Shown here piece after piece: positions 7,796-20,302 of a DNA stretch of 41,589 nt. The DNA comes from Myxococcota bacterium (GTDB lineage Bacteria; Myxococcota_A; Polyangia; Polyangiales; Polyangiaceae). The position numbers were made by a program, and so were the translations under genes. The stretch lies in the NCBI GenBank assembly GCA_963169915.1, contig CAUJEM010000017.1:1-41589 (forward strand), given 5' to 3'. Below the pieces are notes generated by a model. The model saw only the letters and a program-made list of their open reading frames with translations, made no database searches and was not told where the DNA came from. Numbering within the stretch: the stretch's first letter is position 1; every line of letters begins with the position of its first letter.

Positions 7796-9076
7796 ATGGC
7801 ACGGTCCTCCTGGGTCTCTGGCTCTCTGGTCTTGACGAGCGCGCTCGTGCTGGCCGCGTGCGGCAGCAGCGGTGAGGACATCGGCGGGAGGGGGCCGCTC
7901 ACGGACGCGGGCGGAGACGCGGCGACCGACGCGGGCGACGCCGAGGCCGACGCGGGCGACGCCGAGGCCGAGGACGCCGCGCCCGATGTGCCCACGGGGC
8001 CGTACTGCGGCGACGGCACGGTGGACCCGGGAGAAGACTGTGACGACGGCAACACCAACCGCTTCGACGGCTGCTTGCCAGACTGCACGGTGCCGCCCGA
8101 GGTGACCGGGACCAAGTTCATCTGGAAGTACCACAAGGTGCCCGGCACCCTGTGCTTGGACGGCAGCACCGCGGGCTTCGGCGCCAGCTTGAACCCGGAC
8201 TCCACCAAGCTGATGATCTACCTCGAGGGCGGCGGGGCGTGCTTCAACGACGCCTGTGATTTTACGGCGTTCAGCATCCCCTTCGTCCCGCCCACGGACG
8301 GCGTCTTCAATCGCCTGAACCCCGGCAATCCCGTCGCGGATTGGAACATGGTGTATGTGCCCTACTGCAGCGGGGACATCCACGGCGGCGACAAAGACAC
8401 GGTCCTCGCGGACAAGCTCAGGCATTTCCGGGGCTACTCCAACATCACCAAGTACCTCGAGCGGTGGGTGCCGAGCTTCTCGAAGGTCAAGACCGTGCTC
8501 ATCACGGGCATCAGCGCTGGCGGCTTCGGCTCGGGGTTGAACGCGGAGCAGGTCGCGCAGGCCTTCGGCCCCTCGCGGGAGTTCATCCTGCTGGACGACT
8601 CCGGGCCCCCGCTCTCGAACAAGGTCATCCCGCCGTGCCTCCAGCGACAATTCCGCGAGGTGTGGGGCCTCGACAACACCTTCTTGGCCACCTGCGGCGC
8701 CGACTGCCCCGACAAGGACGACTTCGCCAGCGGCTTCATCGATCACCTCGCCAAGCGCTACCCGAACACCCGCGCGGCCATCTTCTCCAACATCCGCGAC
8801 GCCGTCATCAGCGGCTACATGGGCGCCGGCTGGGCCAACGGCACCTACAACGACTGCTCCGGTGGGCTCAGCATGGTGCCCGGCGAGGTCTACCAGCAAG
8901 ATCTGCTGGATCTACGCGAGAAGTACCGGAACCGGGCGTCTACGTACTACGTGCCGGGCATTGGCCACACCGCGCTGCGCTCGCCGCTGTTCTGGACGAC
9001 CATCGTGAACGGCACCTCGCTGCCGAAATGGTTCGGTCGCGTGCTCGACGGGCAAGTGACGCACGTCGGGCCCTGA
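7796..9076 (+). CDS. Pectinacetylesterase-family lipoprotein
   Basis: The 426-residue protein has a lipobox (LVLAAC, Cys22), an Ala/Asp-rich linker with a 21-24-nt repeat (DAGDAEADAGDAEAED), and a Cys-rich DUF4215/Myxococcus-type unit (CGDGTVDPGEDCDDGNTN...C...C). It then has an alpha/beta-hydrolase domain like plant pectinacetylesterase/NOTUM: IYLEGGGACFN, VYVPYCSGDIHGG, the nucleophile elbow GISAGGFG (Ser240), LLDDSG (Asp267/268) and PGIGHTA (His391), which together supply a Ser-Asp-His triad. It would deacylate a polysaccharide or another ester outside the cytoplasm; the exact substrate is unknown. The ATG at 7796 gives a normal signal peptide; longer frames do not. Confidence 0.85.
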   Translation: MARSSWVSGSLVLTSALVLAACGSSGEDIGGRGPLTDAGGDAATDAGDAEADAGDAEAEDAAPDVPTGPYCGDGTVDPGEDCDDGNTNRFDGCLPDCTVPPEVTGTKFIWKYHKVPGTLCLDGSTAGFGASLNPDSTKLMIYLEGGGACFNDACDFTAFSIPFVPPTDGVFNRLNPGNPVADWNMVYVPYCSGDIHGGDKDTVLADKLRHFRGYSNITKYLERWVPSFSKVKTVLITGISAGGFGSGLNAEQVAQAFGPSREFILLDDSGPPLSNKVIPPCLQRQFREVWGLDNTFLATCGADCPDKDDFASGFIDHLAKRYPNTRAAIFSNIRDAVISGYMGAGWANGTYNDCSGGLSMVPGEVYQQDLLDLREKYRNRASTYYVPGIGHTALRSPLFWTTIVNGTSLPKWFGRVLDGQVTHVGP

Positions 9077-9411
9077 GGCTAGGGACCGCGCGAGCGCCGC
9101 GTGGTCCTCGCGGACGCGGTCGTGCAGGCGACGCGCGCCTGGGGCCTCGCGCCTCCAGGCCAGGAGTGCTCCAGCCCATCAGCGCGCAGGACCGTGTCCG
9201 CCGTGACGTCGCCACGACCCACGAGCGAGCCGCCCACGAGCGGGCCGTCCGCGACGAAGGGCGCCACGACCGCCTGGAGCGGCGCTGCCCCCGACGCGGC
9301 GGCGTGGAGCAGCTCGGCCACGGCCTGAGGGCTTTCCGAACCGCGGCTCGAGCCGCTAAGCTGCGCGCTATCGTGGCGCGATCGACGTCCCGGCAGGGCG
9401 CTGAGGAGGCG
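9077..9411. other. Intergenic stretch before the Tim44-like gene
   Basis: No gene is supported. Open frames on both strands cross it, including one on minus (9079-9360) with a few protein-like stretches, but none has a start with a ribosome site or a recognisable domain. The only signal seen is GAGGAG at 9403-9408, the ribosome site of the next gene. Confidence 0.4.
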
Positions 9412-10992
9412 ATGGTGGCTGCGGGCTCGCGCCTCGAGCGGCGCCGGGTCGTTCGCCGCGGGCTCGCCGGAGGGCCGCGGGCGCGGCGCCTCGGGCTGCT
9501 GCTCGGTGTGGCGGTGGTGGGCGTGGCGGCGCTCCTGCTGGAGCTCGATGTGGCGGAGGCGCGCCCTGGAGGCGGCCACACCTACTCCGGCGGCAGCCGC
9601 TCCTCCTCCAGTGGCAGCTACGGGGCGAGCGGTGGCGGCGGGTCCTACGGTGGTGGGGACGGAGGAGCGCTCGGGGTCTTGCTCGGCTGGCTGTACCTCG
9701 AGCACCCGCTCCTCAGCGTGCCCCTCACGCTGGTGGGTCTGGCGGGGCTGCTCTGGCACCGACGGCTCGCCAAGCTCGAGCGCGACTGGATGACCCACGG
9801 CGTGGAGAGCGCTCCGGCCGTCCCGCGCGACGCGCCGCTGGAGCTGCCGAAGTTGACGTCATCGCTCGCCGCCGTGCGCGCGCTCGATGAGCACTTCTCG
9901 CAGATCGTCTTCGAGGACTTCCTGCACGCGCTCTACGTCGAGGTGCAGCTCGCGCGCGGAGCCGGTGCGCTCGATCGGCTCTCGGCGCATCTCACGCCAG
10001 CGGCAGCGCAGGCGCTCCGGCAGTCGACGGTGGGTCCGGTGCAGGACGTCATCGTCGGCGCGATGAAGGTCGCGCAAGCCGGCGCTTCGCGGGAGGGCGG
10101 AGCGCGCGTCGGGGTGGAATTCAGGAGCAACTACACCGAGGCCGGCCGGGGCTACTACGTGGTGGAGCTCTGGCTCTTGACGCGCCAGCCCTCGGCCACC
10201 TCGCGCCCACCCGATCGCGCGCGCGTCTTTGGCTGTCCAAGCTGCGGGGCCCCTCAGGAGGCGCTGTTCGGCGGTGGCTGCCGGTTCTGTGGTCGGCTCG
10301 TCAACGACGGCTCCTTCGACTGGGTGGTGCTGTACGTCACGACGCTCCGGCGTGAGGCCACCCCGCCACCTCTCGTGTCGGACGTCCAGGAGCGGGGCAC
10401 GGAGCTGCCCACCCAGCGAGACCCAGGGCTGGAGGATGCGCTCCGCGCGCTCTCCGCAAAAGATCCGGCCTTCGAGCTCGGGCAGCTCCAGGCTCGCATC
10501 GGGCTCATTTTTCACCAATTTCAGCGGGCGTGGTCGACGCGGGAGCTGCGCGCCATGCGGCCGTTCTTGAGCGATGCGCTCTTCATGACGCAAGAGTATT
10601 GGATCCGCGCGTACCAGGCGGCGGGCCTTTGGAACCTCACCGAGGGCGCGCAGGTCACCGGGCTGGACCTCGTGAAGGTGGACTCGGACGCGTATTTCGA
10701 TGCAGTGACCGTACGGCTCTACGCCACCGGCCTCGACTACACGCTCTCCCGAGAGGGACGGCTCGTGTCCGGCAGCCGCAGCGTGCCACGCCCCTACAGC
10801 GAGTACTGGACGCTCATCCGCGGGGCGAGCGGCCGGGGGCCGGCGCGCGCCGAGCTGCGTTGCCCACGGTGCGGCGCGCCGCTCGCGGTGAACATGGCCG
10901 GGCACTGCGACCACTGTCGAGCGAAGATCACCAGGGGGGACTTCGACTGGGTGCTCTCGCGCATCGAGCAAGACGAGGAGTACCGCGGCTGA
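9412..10992 (+). CDS. Tim44-like domain membrane protein with two zinc ribbons
   Basis: The start at 9412 is fixed by GAGGAG 3 nt upstream. The 526-residue protein begins with a basic N-terminus, a hydrophobic segment (about 28-45), a Gly/Ser/Tyr-rich stretch, and a second membrane segment (about 87-116). This is the layout of bacterial Tim44-like proteins. Two copies of a Tim44/MBA1-type domain follow (EDFLHALYVEVQ...; LGQLQARIGLIFHQFQRAWS...MRPFLSDALF). Each is tied to a zinc ribbon: CPSCGAP...CRFCGR near residue 275, and CPRCGAP...CDHCR at about 484-505. The sequence NDGSFDWV after the first ribbon and RGDFDWV after the second indicate an internal duplication. Role unknown; a membrane-tethered scaffold is plausible. 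Confidence 0.75.
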   Translation: MVAAGSRLERRRVVRRGLAGGPRARRLGLLLGVAVVGVAALLLELDVAEARPGGGHTYSGGSRSSSSGSYGASGGGGSYGGGDGGALGVLLGWLYLEHPLLSVPLTLVGLAGLLWHRRLAKLERDWMTHGVESAPAVPRDAPLELPKLTSSLAAVRALDEHFSQIVFEDFLHALYVEVQLARGAGALDRLSAHLTPAAAQALRQSTVGPVQDVIVGAMKVAQAGASREGGARVGVEFRSNYTEAGRGYYVVELWLLTRQPSATSRPPDRARVFGCPSCGAPQEALFGGGCRFCGRLVNDGSFDWVVLYVTTLRREATPPPLVSDVQERGTELPTQRDPGLEDALRALSAKDPAFELGQLQARIGLIFHQFQRAWSTRELRAMRPFLSDALFMTQEYWIRAYQAAGLWNLTEGAQVTGLDLVKVDSDAYFDAVTVRLYATGLDYTLSREGRLVSGSRSVPRPYSEYWTLIRGASGRGPARAELRCPRCGAPLAVNMAGHCDHCRAKITRGDFDWVLSRIEQDEEYRG

Positions 10993-11068
10993 GGCGGGCG
11001 CTGGCCCGATGACGCCCTGTCGCGCGGCTCCGCGCCGCGTGCCGACGCTCAGTGGGCCCCGCCGTGGC

Positions 11069-11362
11069 CTAACTCAGCGGCTCGAGGTACTGCTCCAGGC
11101 GATGGACGTCCGGGGGATTGTCCAGCGCCGACAGGCGCAGGTGCCACTCGCGGTCTCCGTCGCGGCTGATGAAGAGCGAGAGCCCGTCGTGGTAGGCGTT
11201 GTAGTCGTGGCCCAAGTAGAGCCACTCCTCACCGACGGGGTGAAGCTCGCCGTCGTAGTCCGTGAACGCTTGGATCACCCGGTACTTGACGCCGCACTGC
11301 AAGGGCGGCCACGGCTTGGCGTACTTCGTGCTCCAATAGCCTCTTTCTCTGGGGTTGGTCAT
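11069..11362 (-). CDS. DUF3601-like small protein
   Basis: The 97-residue protein starts at the ATG at 11362, which has AGGAG 7 nt upstream; the longer frame to 11455 has no such site. Its body (YRVIQAFTDYDGELHPVGEE, then WLYLGHDYNAYHDGLSLFI) matches my recollection of the DUF3601 family of small cytosolic proteins of unknown function. No signal peptide or membrane segment. It is convergent with the Tim44-like gene and downstream of tpx on the same strand, 210 bp away, so probably has its own promoter. Confidence 0.75.
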   Translation of the reverse strand: MTNPRERGYWSTKYAKPWPPLQCGVKYRVIQAFTDYDGELHPVGEEWLYLGHDYNAYHDGLSLFISRDGDREWHLRLSALDNPPDVHRLEQYLEPLS

Positions 11363-11572
11363 GGGTGACTCCTGGTGGTGGGTGAGCGCCTGCACCGACC
11401 CGCGCTTCGGGAGTGGAGCGCGGTGGCCCCAGTGTACCCTCGCGCACGTGGGCACGCGGCGAGAGCGTGCACGGGCCTACCCAGCGCCACGGGTGAGGCG
11501 CCTCGGGACACGCTCCGCCTCGGCCGCCCTCCCCCGAGCAGCCCGCCGAGTCGCTCATCAGGGGGGGACCGC

Positions 11573-12076
11573 TCAGCCCTTGGCTGCGGCGAGCGCGGCG
11601 TCGTAGTGGGGCTCCTGGGTCAGCTCCCGGACGAGCTCCGTGTAGAGCACGCGGTCCTGCTCGTCCAGCACCACGATGGCGCGCGCCAGCAGCCCAGCGA
11701 GCGGTCCATCCGACAGGCGCACGCCGTAGGCCTCCCCAAAGGCGCGAGCGCGCAGCTCGCTGAGCGGTACGACGTTGGCGAGCCCGGCGCTCTCACAGAA
11801 GCGCTTCTGTGCGAAGGGAAGATCTGCAGAGACGACGAGGACCACGGTGTTGGCCAGGTGCGCGGCGCGCTCATTGAACTGGCGCGTGGACGCCTGACAC
11901 ACGCCGGTGTCCAAGCTGGGTACGATGCTCAAGATCTTGCGCTTTCCGGCGAAGGCGTCGAGCCCCACGTCGCTGAGGTCTCCACGGGTGAGCAGGAAGG
12001 CAGGCGCCTGGGCGCCCACCTTCGGGAGCTCACCACTGGTGTTCACGGGGCGATCATGAAAGGTGACTTGGGCCAT
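11573..12076 (-). CDS. tpx: Thiol peroxidase (atypical 2-Cys peroxiredoxin, Tpx)
   Basis: The 167-residue length is that of bacterial Tpx. The peroxidatic Cys is in [17 protein letters not shown] (Cys60) and the resolving Cys in RFCESAGL (Cys94), matching E. coli Cys61/Cys95. Other family marks are [20 protein letters not shown] at the start and the [13 protein letters not shown] strand. It reduces H2O2 and alkyl hydroperoxides using thioredoxin. AGGAGG sits 4 nt before the ATG at 12076. No oxidative regulator is adjacent. Very secure. Confidence 0.95.
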   Translation of the reverse strand: MAQVTFHDRPVNTSGELPKVGAQAPAFLLTRGDLSDVGLDAFAGKRKILSIVPSLDTGVCQASTRQFNERAAHLANTVVLVVSADLPFAQKRFCESAGLANVVPLSELRARAFGEAYGVRLSDGPLAGLLARAIVVLDEQDRVLYTELVRELTQEPHYDAALAAAKG

Positions 12077-12441
12077 CGGTCCTCCTTGGGGTGCGTCTCT
12101 GGCGCGCCCAAGCTGTAGGGACGACGGCGCACGCCGTCGAGCCCCGAGGGGCGTCATCCTGTCGGTCGTCACCTCGACGGCGTCGCTCCCGCGCTCACTC
12201 GCGCGGCGCGCCGCGCCGCGACGACCCGCGCCACGCCGGCGTCCGCGGCGCTGCGTGACACCTCCTACCCTGGAGCTTGCACCGGGCGCGCAGGAGGAGC
12301 CCCGCGCTCACCCCGCCACCCCTCGACGTGGCCCCACGCACGGCGTACCCTTGGCGGCGTGAGCTCATCGCGGCCGGAGTCATTGACCGGGTGGTGCTAC
12401 CGAGGGGTCCGAGGGCTCTGCCTCAGGGGGAGGTTGCCGTG
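12077..12441. other. Divergent intergenic region between tpx and the glycosidase gene
   Basis: The 365 bp separate two divergent genes and must hold both promoters. I see a short inverted repeat GACGGC-GCAC-GCCGTC at 12122-12137 on the tpx side and a ribosome site (GGGGGAGG) at about 12426-12433 on the other. No open frame in it looks like a protein. Confidence 0.4.
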
Positions 12442-13773
12442 ATGCGCCTGGCGCGCGCGCTCGCTCGCTCGTGGTCGTCGCCACCCCTGGCGGTGTGGCT
12501 CGTGGGCGTCGCGACCTCGCTGGCCGTGGGCTGCGCCGACGCTCCAGGGGCCAGCCCAGGGGGCGGCGGGCACGGAGCCACCGCTGGCGGAGCGGGCGGC
12601 GGCGGCGCCGCACCGTCGAGCGGCGCTGGTGGAGCGGGCGGCGCTGACGCCGCGCCGGCGAGCGACGCCGGCGGGCAGGGTGGCGCCGCGCCGTCGAGCG
12701 ACGCTGGTGGAGCGGGCGGTGCTGGCGCCACGCCGTCGAGCGACGCTGGTGGAGCGGGCGGCGCTGACGCCGCGCCGGCGAGCGACGCCGGCGGGCAGGG
12801 CGGCGCCGCGCCGGGTCCGTCGATCGCGCTCGGGTTCAACGCTCACGGCCAAACTCAGCCGAAGCAGCAAGCGCTCTGCGCGAGGCACTGGCTCGGCGCG
12901 CTGGCGCCCACCCAGCGTGCGCCGGTGACGATCCGCGTGCTCGGGGGCACCGCGTCGCAGCGCTATGGCAGCGACACCTGGAGCGATGGAGGAGGTGAGA
13001 GCGGCGGCATCCAGGAGTGGGTGGACATGGCTCGCGAGCTGGGCGTCGGCCTGAGCTTCACGGTCAACGGCAACGAGTCGCCAGCAGCGCAGCGCGCCTT
13101 CTACGACCGGTGGGTGAGCGCCGGCGCGCCCCTGCGGTTCATCGAGCTGATGAACGAGTACTACTTGAAGAAGTTTGCGACCTTCGGCGAACCGACCTGG
13201 AAGTGCGATGATGGCTGCCCCGAGGTGACCCGCAAGGTCACCCCCGAGATCTACGTCAACGACATCCTCCCCTCGTACCTCGCGGCGTTCGCCGACGTCG
13301 ATACGCGGTTTTACGTCATCCTCGCGCCACGCAAGGACGCCCAGAGCCAGCCTGGTGACGCGCCGAGCGTCTGGAACGACACGGTGCTCGCCTTCATCGA
13401 GGCGCATCACACCTCCTTGCGGCTCGGCGCGACCGTCCATCTTTATCGAGACGCTGGCGCGACGGCCTTCGACTACGCGCAGCTCGACGAGCTCATCGCG
13501 CGACTGCCGAGCGATGTGCCGCTCGCCATCACCGAGGCCGGCGTGAGGAGCGACGACGCGCAGTTCTACGGGACCCAGGCGTTCGTCGAGCAGAGCGTGG
13601 ACCACTTGCGTCAGATGCACGCGCGGCTGCGGCCAGGGGACGCGATCTTCGATCAGGTCCTCTACCTCAAGGCCTTCCCGAGCACCGCGGACGTCTACCT
13701 GGCGGGGCAGGGCGGCTGTGAGGTATCGCCGAAGGGCGCGGCGATGCTCACGACCTACGGCGAGCTGCTCTAG
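12442..13773 (+). CDS. Lipoprotein with clan GH-A-like glycosidase domain
   Basis: The start at 12442 has GGGGGAGG 8 nt upstream and gives a lipoprotein signal with lipobox LAVGC (Cys31). Residues 35-125 are a repetitive Gly/Ala/Ser/Asp linker. From about 128 the protein reads like a (beta/alpha)8 glycosidase: IALGFNAHG, VTIRVLGGT, GIQEWVDMARELGV, FIELMNEYY with an Asn-Glu pair (238-239) of the clan GH-A acid/base type, FYVILAPRK, TVHLYRDAG, and AITEAGV with Glu365 as candidate nucleophile. GH-A enzymes are retaining beta-glycosidases; the exact family and substrate cannot be told. It ends with TAG, so that codon is a normal stop here. Confidence 0.75.
   Translation: MRLARALARSWSSPPLAVWLVGVATSLAVGCADAPGASPGGGGHGATAGGAGGGGAAPSSGAGGAGGADAAPASDAGGQGGAAPSSDAGGAGGAGATPSSDAGGAGGADAAPASDAGGQGGAAPGPSIALGFNAHGQTQPKQQALCARHWLGALAPTQRAPVTIRVLGGTASQRYGSDTWSDGGGESGGIQEWVDMARELGVGLSFTVNGNESPAAQRAFYDRWVSAGAPLRFIELMNEYYLKKFATFGEPTWKCDDGCPEVTRKVTPEIYVNDILPSYLAAFADVDTRFYVILAPRKDAQSQPGDAPSVWNDTVLAFIEAHHTSLRLGATVHLYRDAGATAFDYAQLDELIARLPSDVPLAITEAGVRSDDAQFYGTQAFVEQSVDHLRQMHARLRPGDAIFDQVLYLKAFPSTADVYLAGQGGCEVSPKGAAMLTTYGELL
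12629..12813. repeat. Near-identical 66-bp repeats in the lipoprotein linker
   Basis: Bases 12629-12694 and 12749-12813 are almost identical and encode GGAGGADAAPASDAGGQGG; the DNA between is a diverged copy of the same pattern. Conservation at the nucleotide level implies recent duplication or gene conversion. Confidence 0.8.
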
Positions 13774-13857
13774 CTCAGCGGCGCGCCGCGAGGGCCGGGC
13801 CGAGGCGCGCGCTGGGTCTGCGGGGCCTCCCTTCCCGGCGAGGGTGCCTCGCGGACG

Positions 13858-14163
13858 CTACTTCGCGGGGGTCCGGAGCGGCCCATTCATGACCCACCCG
13901 CGGTTGATGAAGACGTAGGTAGCGCGCTGCCCGCAGCCCTCCACGCCCACGATGGAGCCCTCGGGGTTCTCCGTACCGGCCACCTGCCCCTCCGAGGTGT
14001 CACGCAGCACCTGCAGCCGTACCTGCTCCTCGGGGCATTTCAGATCGAAGGCCACGCGCGGGAGGGCCTCGGCCCGGAAGCGCTGCCCGGCGACTCCGGC
14101 GCTGGCGCAAGCGCCGGTGAAGAGGGCCAGGAGGAGGAGAGGGCGGTGGACGGTGGTCTTCAT
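13858..14163 (-). CDS. Small lipoprotein, unknown function
   Basis: The 101-residue protein has a lipoprotein signal (MKTTVHRPLLLLALFTGAC, Cys19) and a short globular part with two more Cys residues (LKCPEEQ, VEGCGQRATYVFINR) that could form a disulphide. The ending ATYVFINRGW resembles small secreted proteins repeated in myxobacterial genomes, but I cannot name a family. The ATG at 14163 is chosen because the signal peptide begins there. It is the last of three minus-strand lipoprotein genes with 130-140 bp gaps, so co-transcription is possible but not evident. Confidence 0.7.
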   Translation of the reverse strand: MKTTVHRPLLLLALFTGACASAGVAGQRFRAEALPRVAFDLKCPEEQVRLQVLRDTSEGQVAGTENPEGSIVGVEGCGQRATYVFINRGWVMNGPLRTPAK

Positions 14164-14291
14164 GCGGGCTCCCAGGGCGCCTCGCGAGCCCCCAGCGGGC
14201 CCCGGAGCGCCGCACGAAGCTAGCGCAGCCGCACCGTGAGGCACACCCGAGCTCCCGCGAGGGCTCGCAGGGCGCGCGCGGCGCGGGCGGC

Positions 14292-14720
14292 TCACGGCTT
14301 GGTGAAGATGAGCGTGATGCCCTCGGGACGATCCGGGGCGCAGGTGAGCTTGCCCCCAGCCACGTCGCACGTCGCGTCCCTCCCGTCCACGGTGGTGATG
14401 AGCTTGGAGCCATCCAGGCGCCAGGTTCCGGTCTGCGTCTTGACGATGGGGGGCGCGCTCTTGTCCAGCAGGATGGAGCTGGCGACCTCGAGCGCCCCGC
14501 CGCTCTTGAGCTCCATGGAGAGGTTCATCGTCGGGATCATGGCCAAGCTGAGCTTCGCCATCGGCTGCTGTTCAGCGGGCAGCTGGTCCACCGTCGCCTG
14601 GTAGGCGCCCTGGGTCGCCGCCTGGTCGAGCACGTACTTCCCCTCGGGAGAGCTCTTGCAGGCGACGAGGGCGGTGGCGAGGGTGAGGAGACCAAGGGGA
14701 GCGGTTACTGGGTTGTTCAT
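14292..14720 (-). CDS. Small lipoprotein, unknown function
   Basis: 142 residues with a lipobox (TALVAC, Cys21). The mature part starts SSPEGKYVLDQ, then has a charged helical stretch and a small beta structure (GTWRLDGSKLITTVDGRDATCDV...). The pattern of GKY...GTWRLDGSKL resembles lipocalin-like calycin proteins, which is only suggestive. GAGG lies a few nucleotides before the ATG. Periplasmic or outer-membrane location is inferred. Confidence 0.7.
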   Translation of the reverse strand: MNNPVTAPLGLLTLATALVACKSSPEGKYVLDQAATQGAYQATVDQLPAEQQPMAKLSLAMIPTMNLSMELKSGGALEVASSILLDKSAPPIVKTQTGTWRLDGSKLITTVDGRDATCDVAGGKLTCAPDRPEGITLIFTKP

Positions 14721-14858
14721 GCTGGACCTCGTCGTCGCAGGGAGTCACCGCGCCGCGGCGGCCGCGAGCTTGCGCGCCGATCCCGGAGGGGCACAAGCCA
14801 ATTGTGGCGCTGGCCTCACGGTGGCCGCTTCGGCCCCGCGCTCTCGGGCGCTCGAGCG

Positions 14859-15479
14859 TCACAGCCTGGTGACAGGGGTGAACGAGGAGAAGATCTCCTC
14901 GAAGAGCTCCCCCAAACGCTGCTCCTCGGCGCTCGCCGTGGCCCGCGGTACCCGGACGTAGACGAGCACCACGAGGTAGCGCGTGGCGACGCCGCGCCCC
15001 ATCAGCACGGAGACGCGCTCGAGCGCTTGCCCGCGCTCCCTAGCCTGCTGCTGGAGGATGAAGCCATAGGGTAGCGCGCCGAGGCGTAGCTGCTGCCGCC
15101 CGAGCCCCACCGGAACGTCGAGGCCAAACTCCCGCTCGGCGCGCCTCAGCGCGGTGGGCGCCAGCGCGAGCTCGTCGTAGGCGTAGAGCAGCAAGCCGGC
15201 GTCGCGCGTGGGGCTCTGCGCGATGGCGAGCCCACCCTCGGTGGTCACGGTCCAGCCCGCGGGGACCGAGAAGCGGACGCCGCCGGTGACGGTGGGGAGG
15301 GGAGGGTCGCCGGCGCGGCGCTCGGGGGCTGGTGCCGTGGCGGGCGCGGGCTCCGTAGGCGCCCGCGTCTGCCTGTGAGAGGCGTCTGCGGGGGCAGCGG
15401 GCGGGCGACAGCCTCCTCCCAGCGCTGCTGTCACGGCGAGCGCTCCGGCGCGCTTCAGCCTGGCGAGGGGCGTCGTCAC
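14859..15479 (-). CDS. Lipoprotein with DcrB/PsbP-like domain
   Basis: 206 residues starting at a GTG at 15479 (no ATG is available before residue 150 or so). Lipobox LGGGC (Cys24), a Pro/Ala/Thr linker, then GVRFSVPAGWTVTTEGGLAI and a C-terminal helix. The F.VP.GW start followed by alternating strands is typical of DcrB/DUF1795/PsbP-fold secreted proteins. Function unknown. It is divergent from gltB. Confidence 0.65.
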   Translation of the reverse strand: MTTPLARLKRAGALAVTAALGGGCRPPAAPADASHRQTRAPTEPAPATAPAPERRAGDPPLPTVTGGVRFSVPAGWTVTTEGGLAIAQSPTRDAGLLLYAYDELALAPTALRRAEREFGLDVPVGLGRQQLRLGALPYGFILQQQARERGQALERVSVLMGRGVATRYLVVLVYVRVPRATASAEEQRLGELFEEIFSSFTPVTRL

Positions 15480-15503
15480 GAGCGAGGGACTACCTCACGC
15501 GCT

Positions 15504-15522
15504 GGCGGCCGTCACGGCCGCC
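15504..15522. promoter_or_regulatory. Dyad between the lipoprotein gene and gltB
   Basis: GGCGGCC-GTCAC-GGCCGCC is a perfect 7-bp inverted repeat in the 266-bp divergent promoter region. It could be an operator or a structural hairpin; nothing links it to a known regulator. Confidence 0.35.
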
Positions 15523-15745
15523 CCGGAGGAAATTCGTCTTGGGAACCAGCCCGTCACCGTCACGAAACGATCCGGAAACCTAGAGGGGGGTCTACTGCGG
15601 CCGATGAGCCCCTCCGACAATGACCTCTGGCTGGCGCGGGAGCGGAGGCGCTACCGAGGGGCCGCGGTGGGAGCGAGGGGCGCGTCGCCCTCGTGGGCGC
15701 CGGGCGCGTCCCACCCCTCTCGAGCGCCCGGCGCGTGAGCCCAGC

Positions 15746-20299
<4,554 letters not shown>

Positions 20300-20302
20300 C
20301 CC

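Noticed and set aside
5729..8899. Very long minus-strand open frame (1056 codons) opposite the FGE-like and pectinacetylesterase-like genes
   Set aside because: Composition is His/Arg/Ala-rich without domains, and it is antisense to two well-supported genes. It is a GC-rich shadow frame.
9079..9360. Minus-strand open frame with a few protein-like stretches (VVAPFVADGPLVGG, GRGDVTADTVLRADG) before the Tim44-like gene
   Set aside because: No start with a ribosome site, and no family recognised. Left as a possibility only.
8341..9411. Upstream extension of the Tim44-like gene frame
   Set aside because: It overlaps the pectinacetylesterase-like gene out of frame with shadow-type composition; GAGGAG before 9412 fixes the start.
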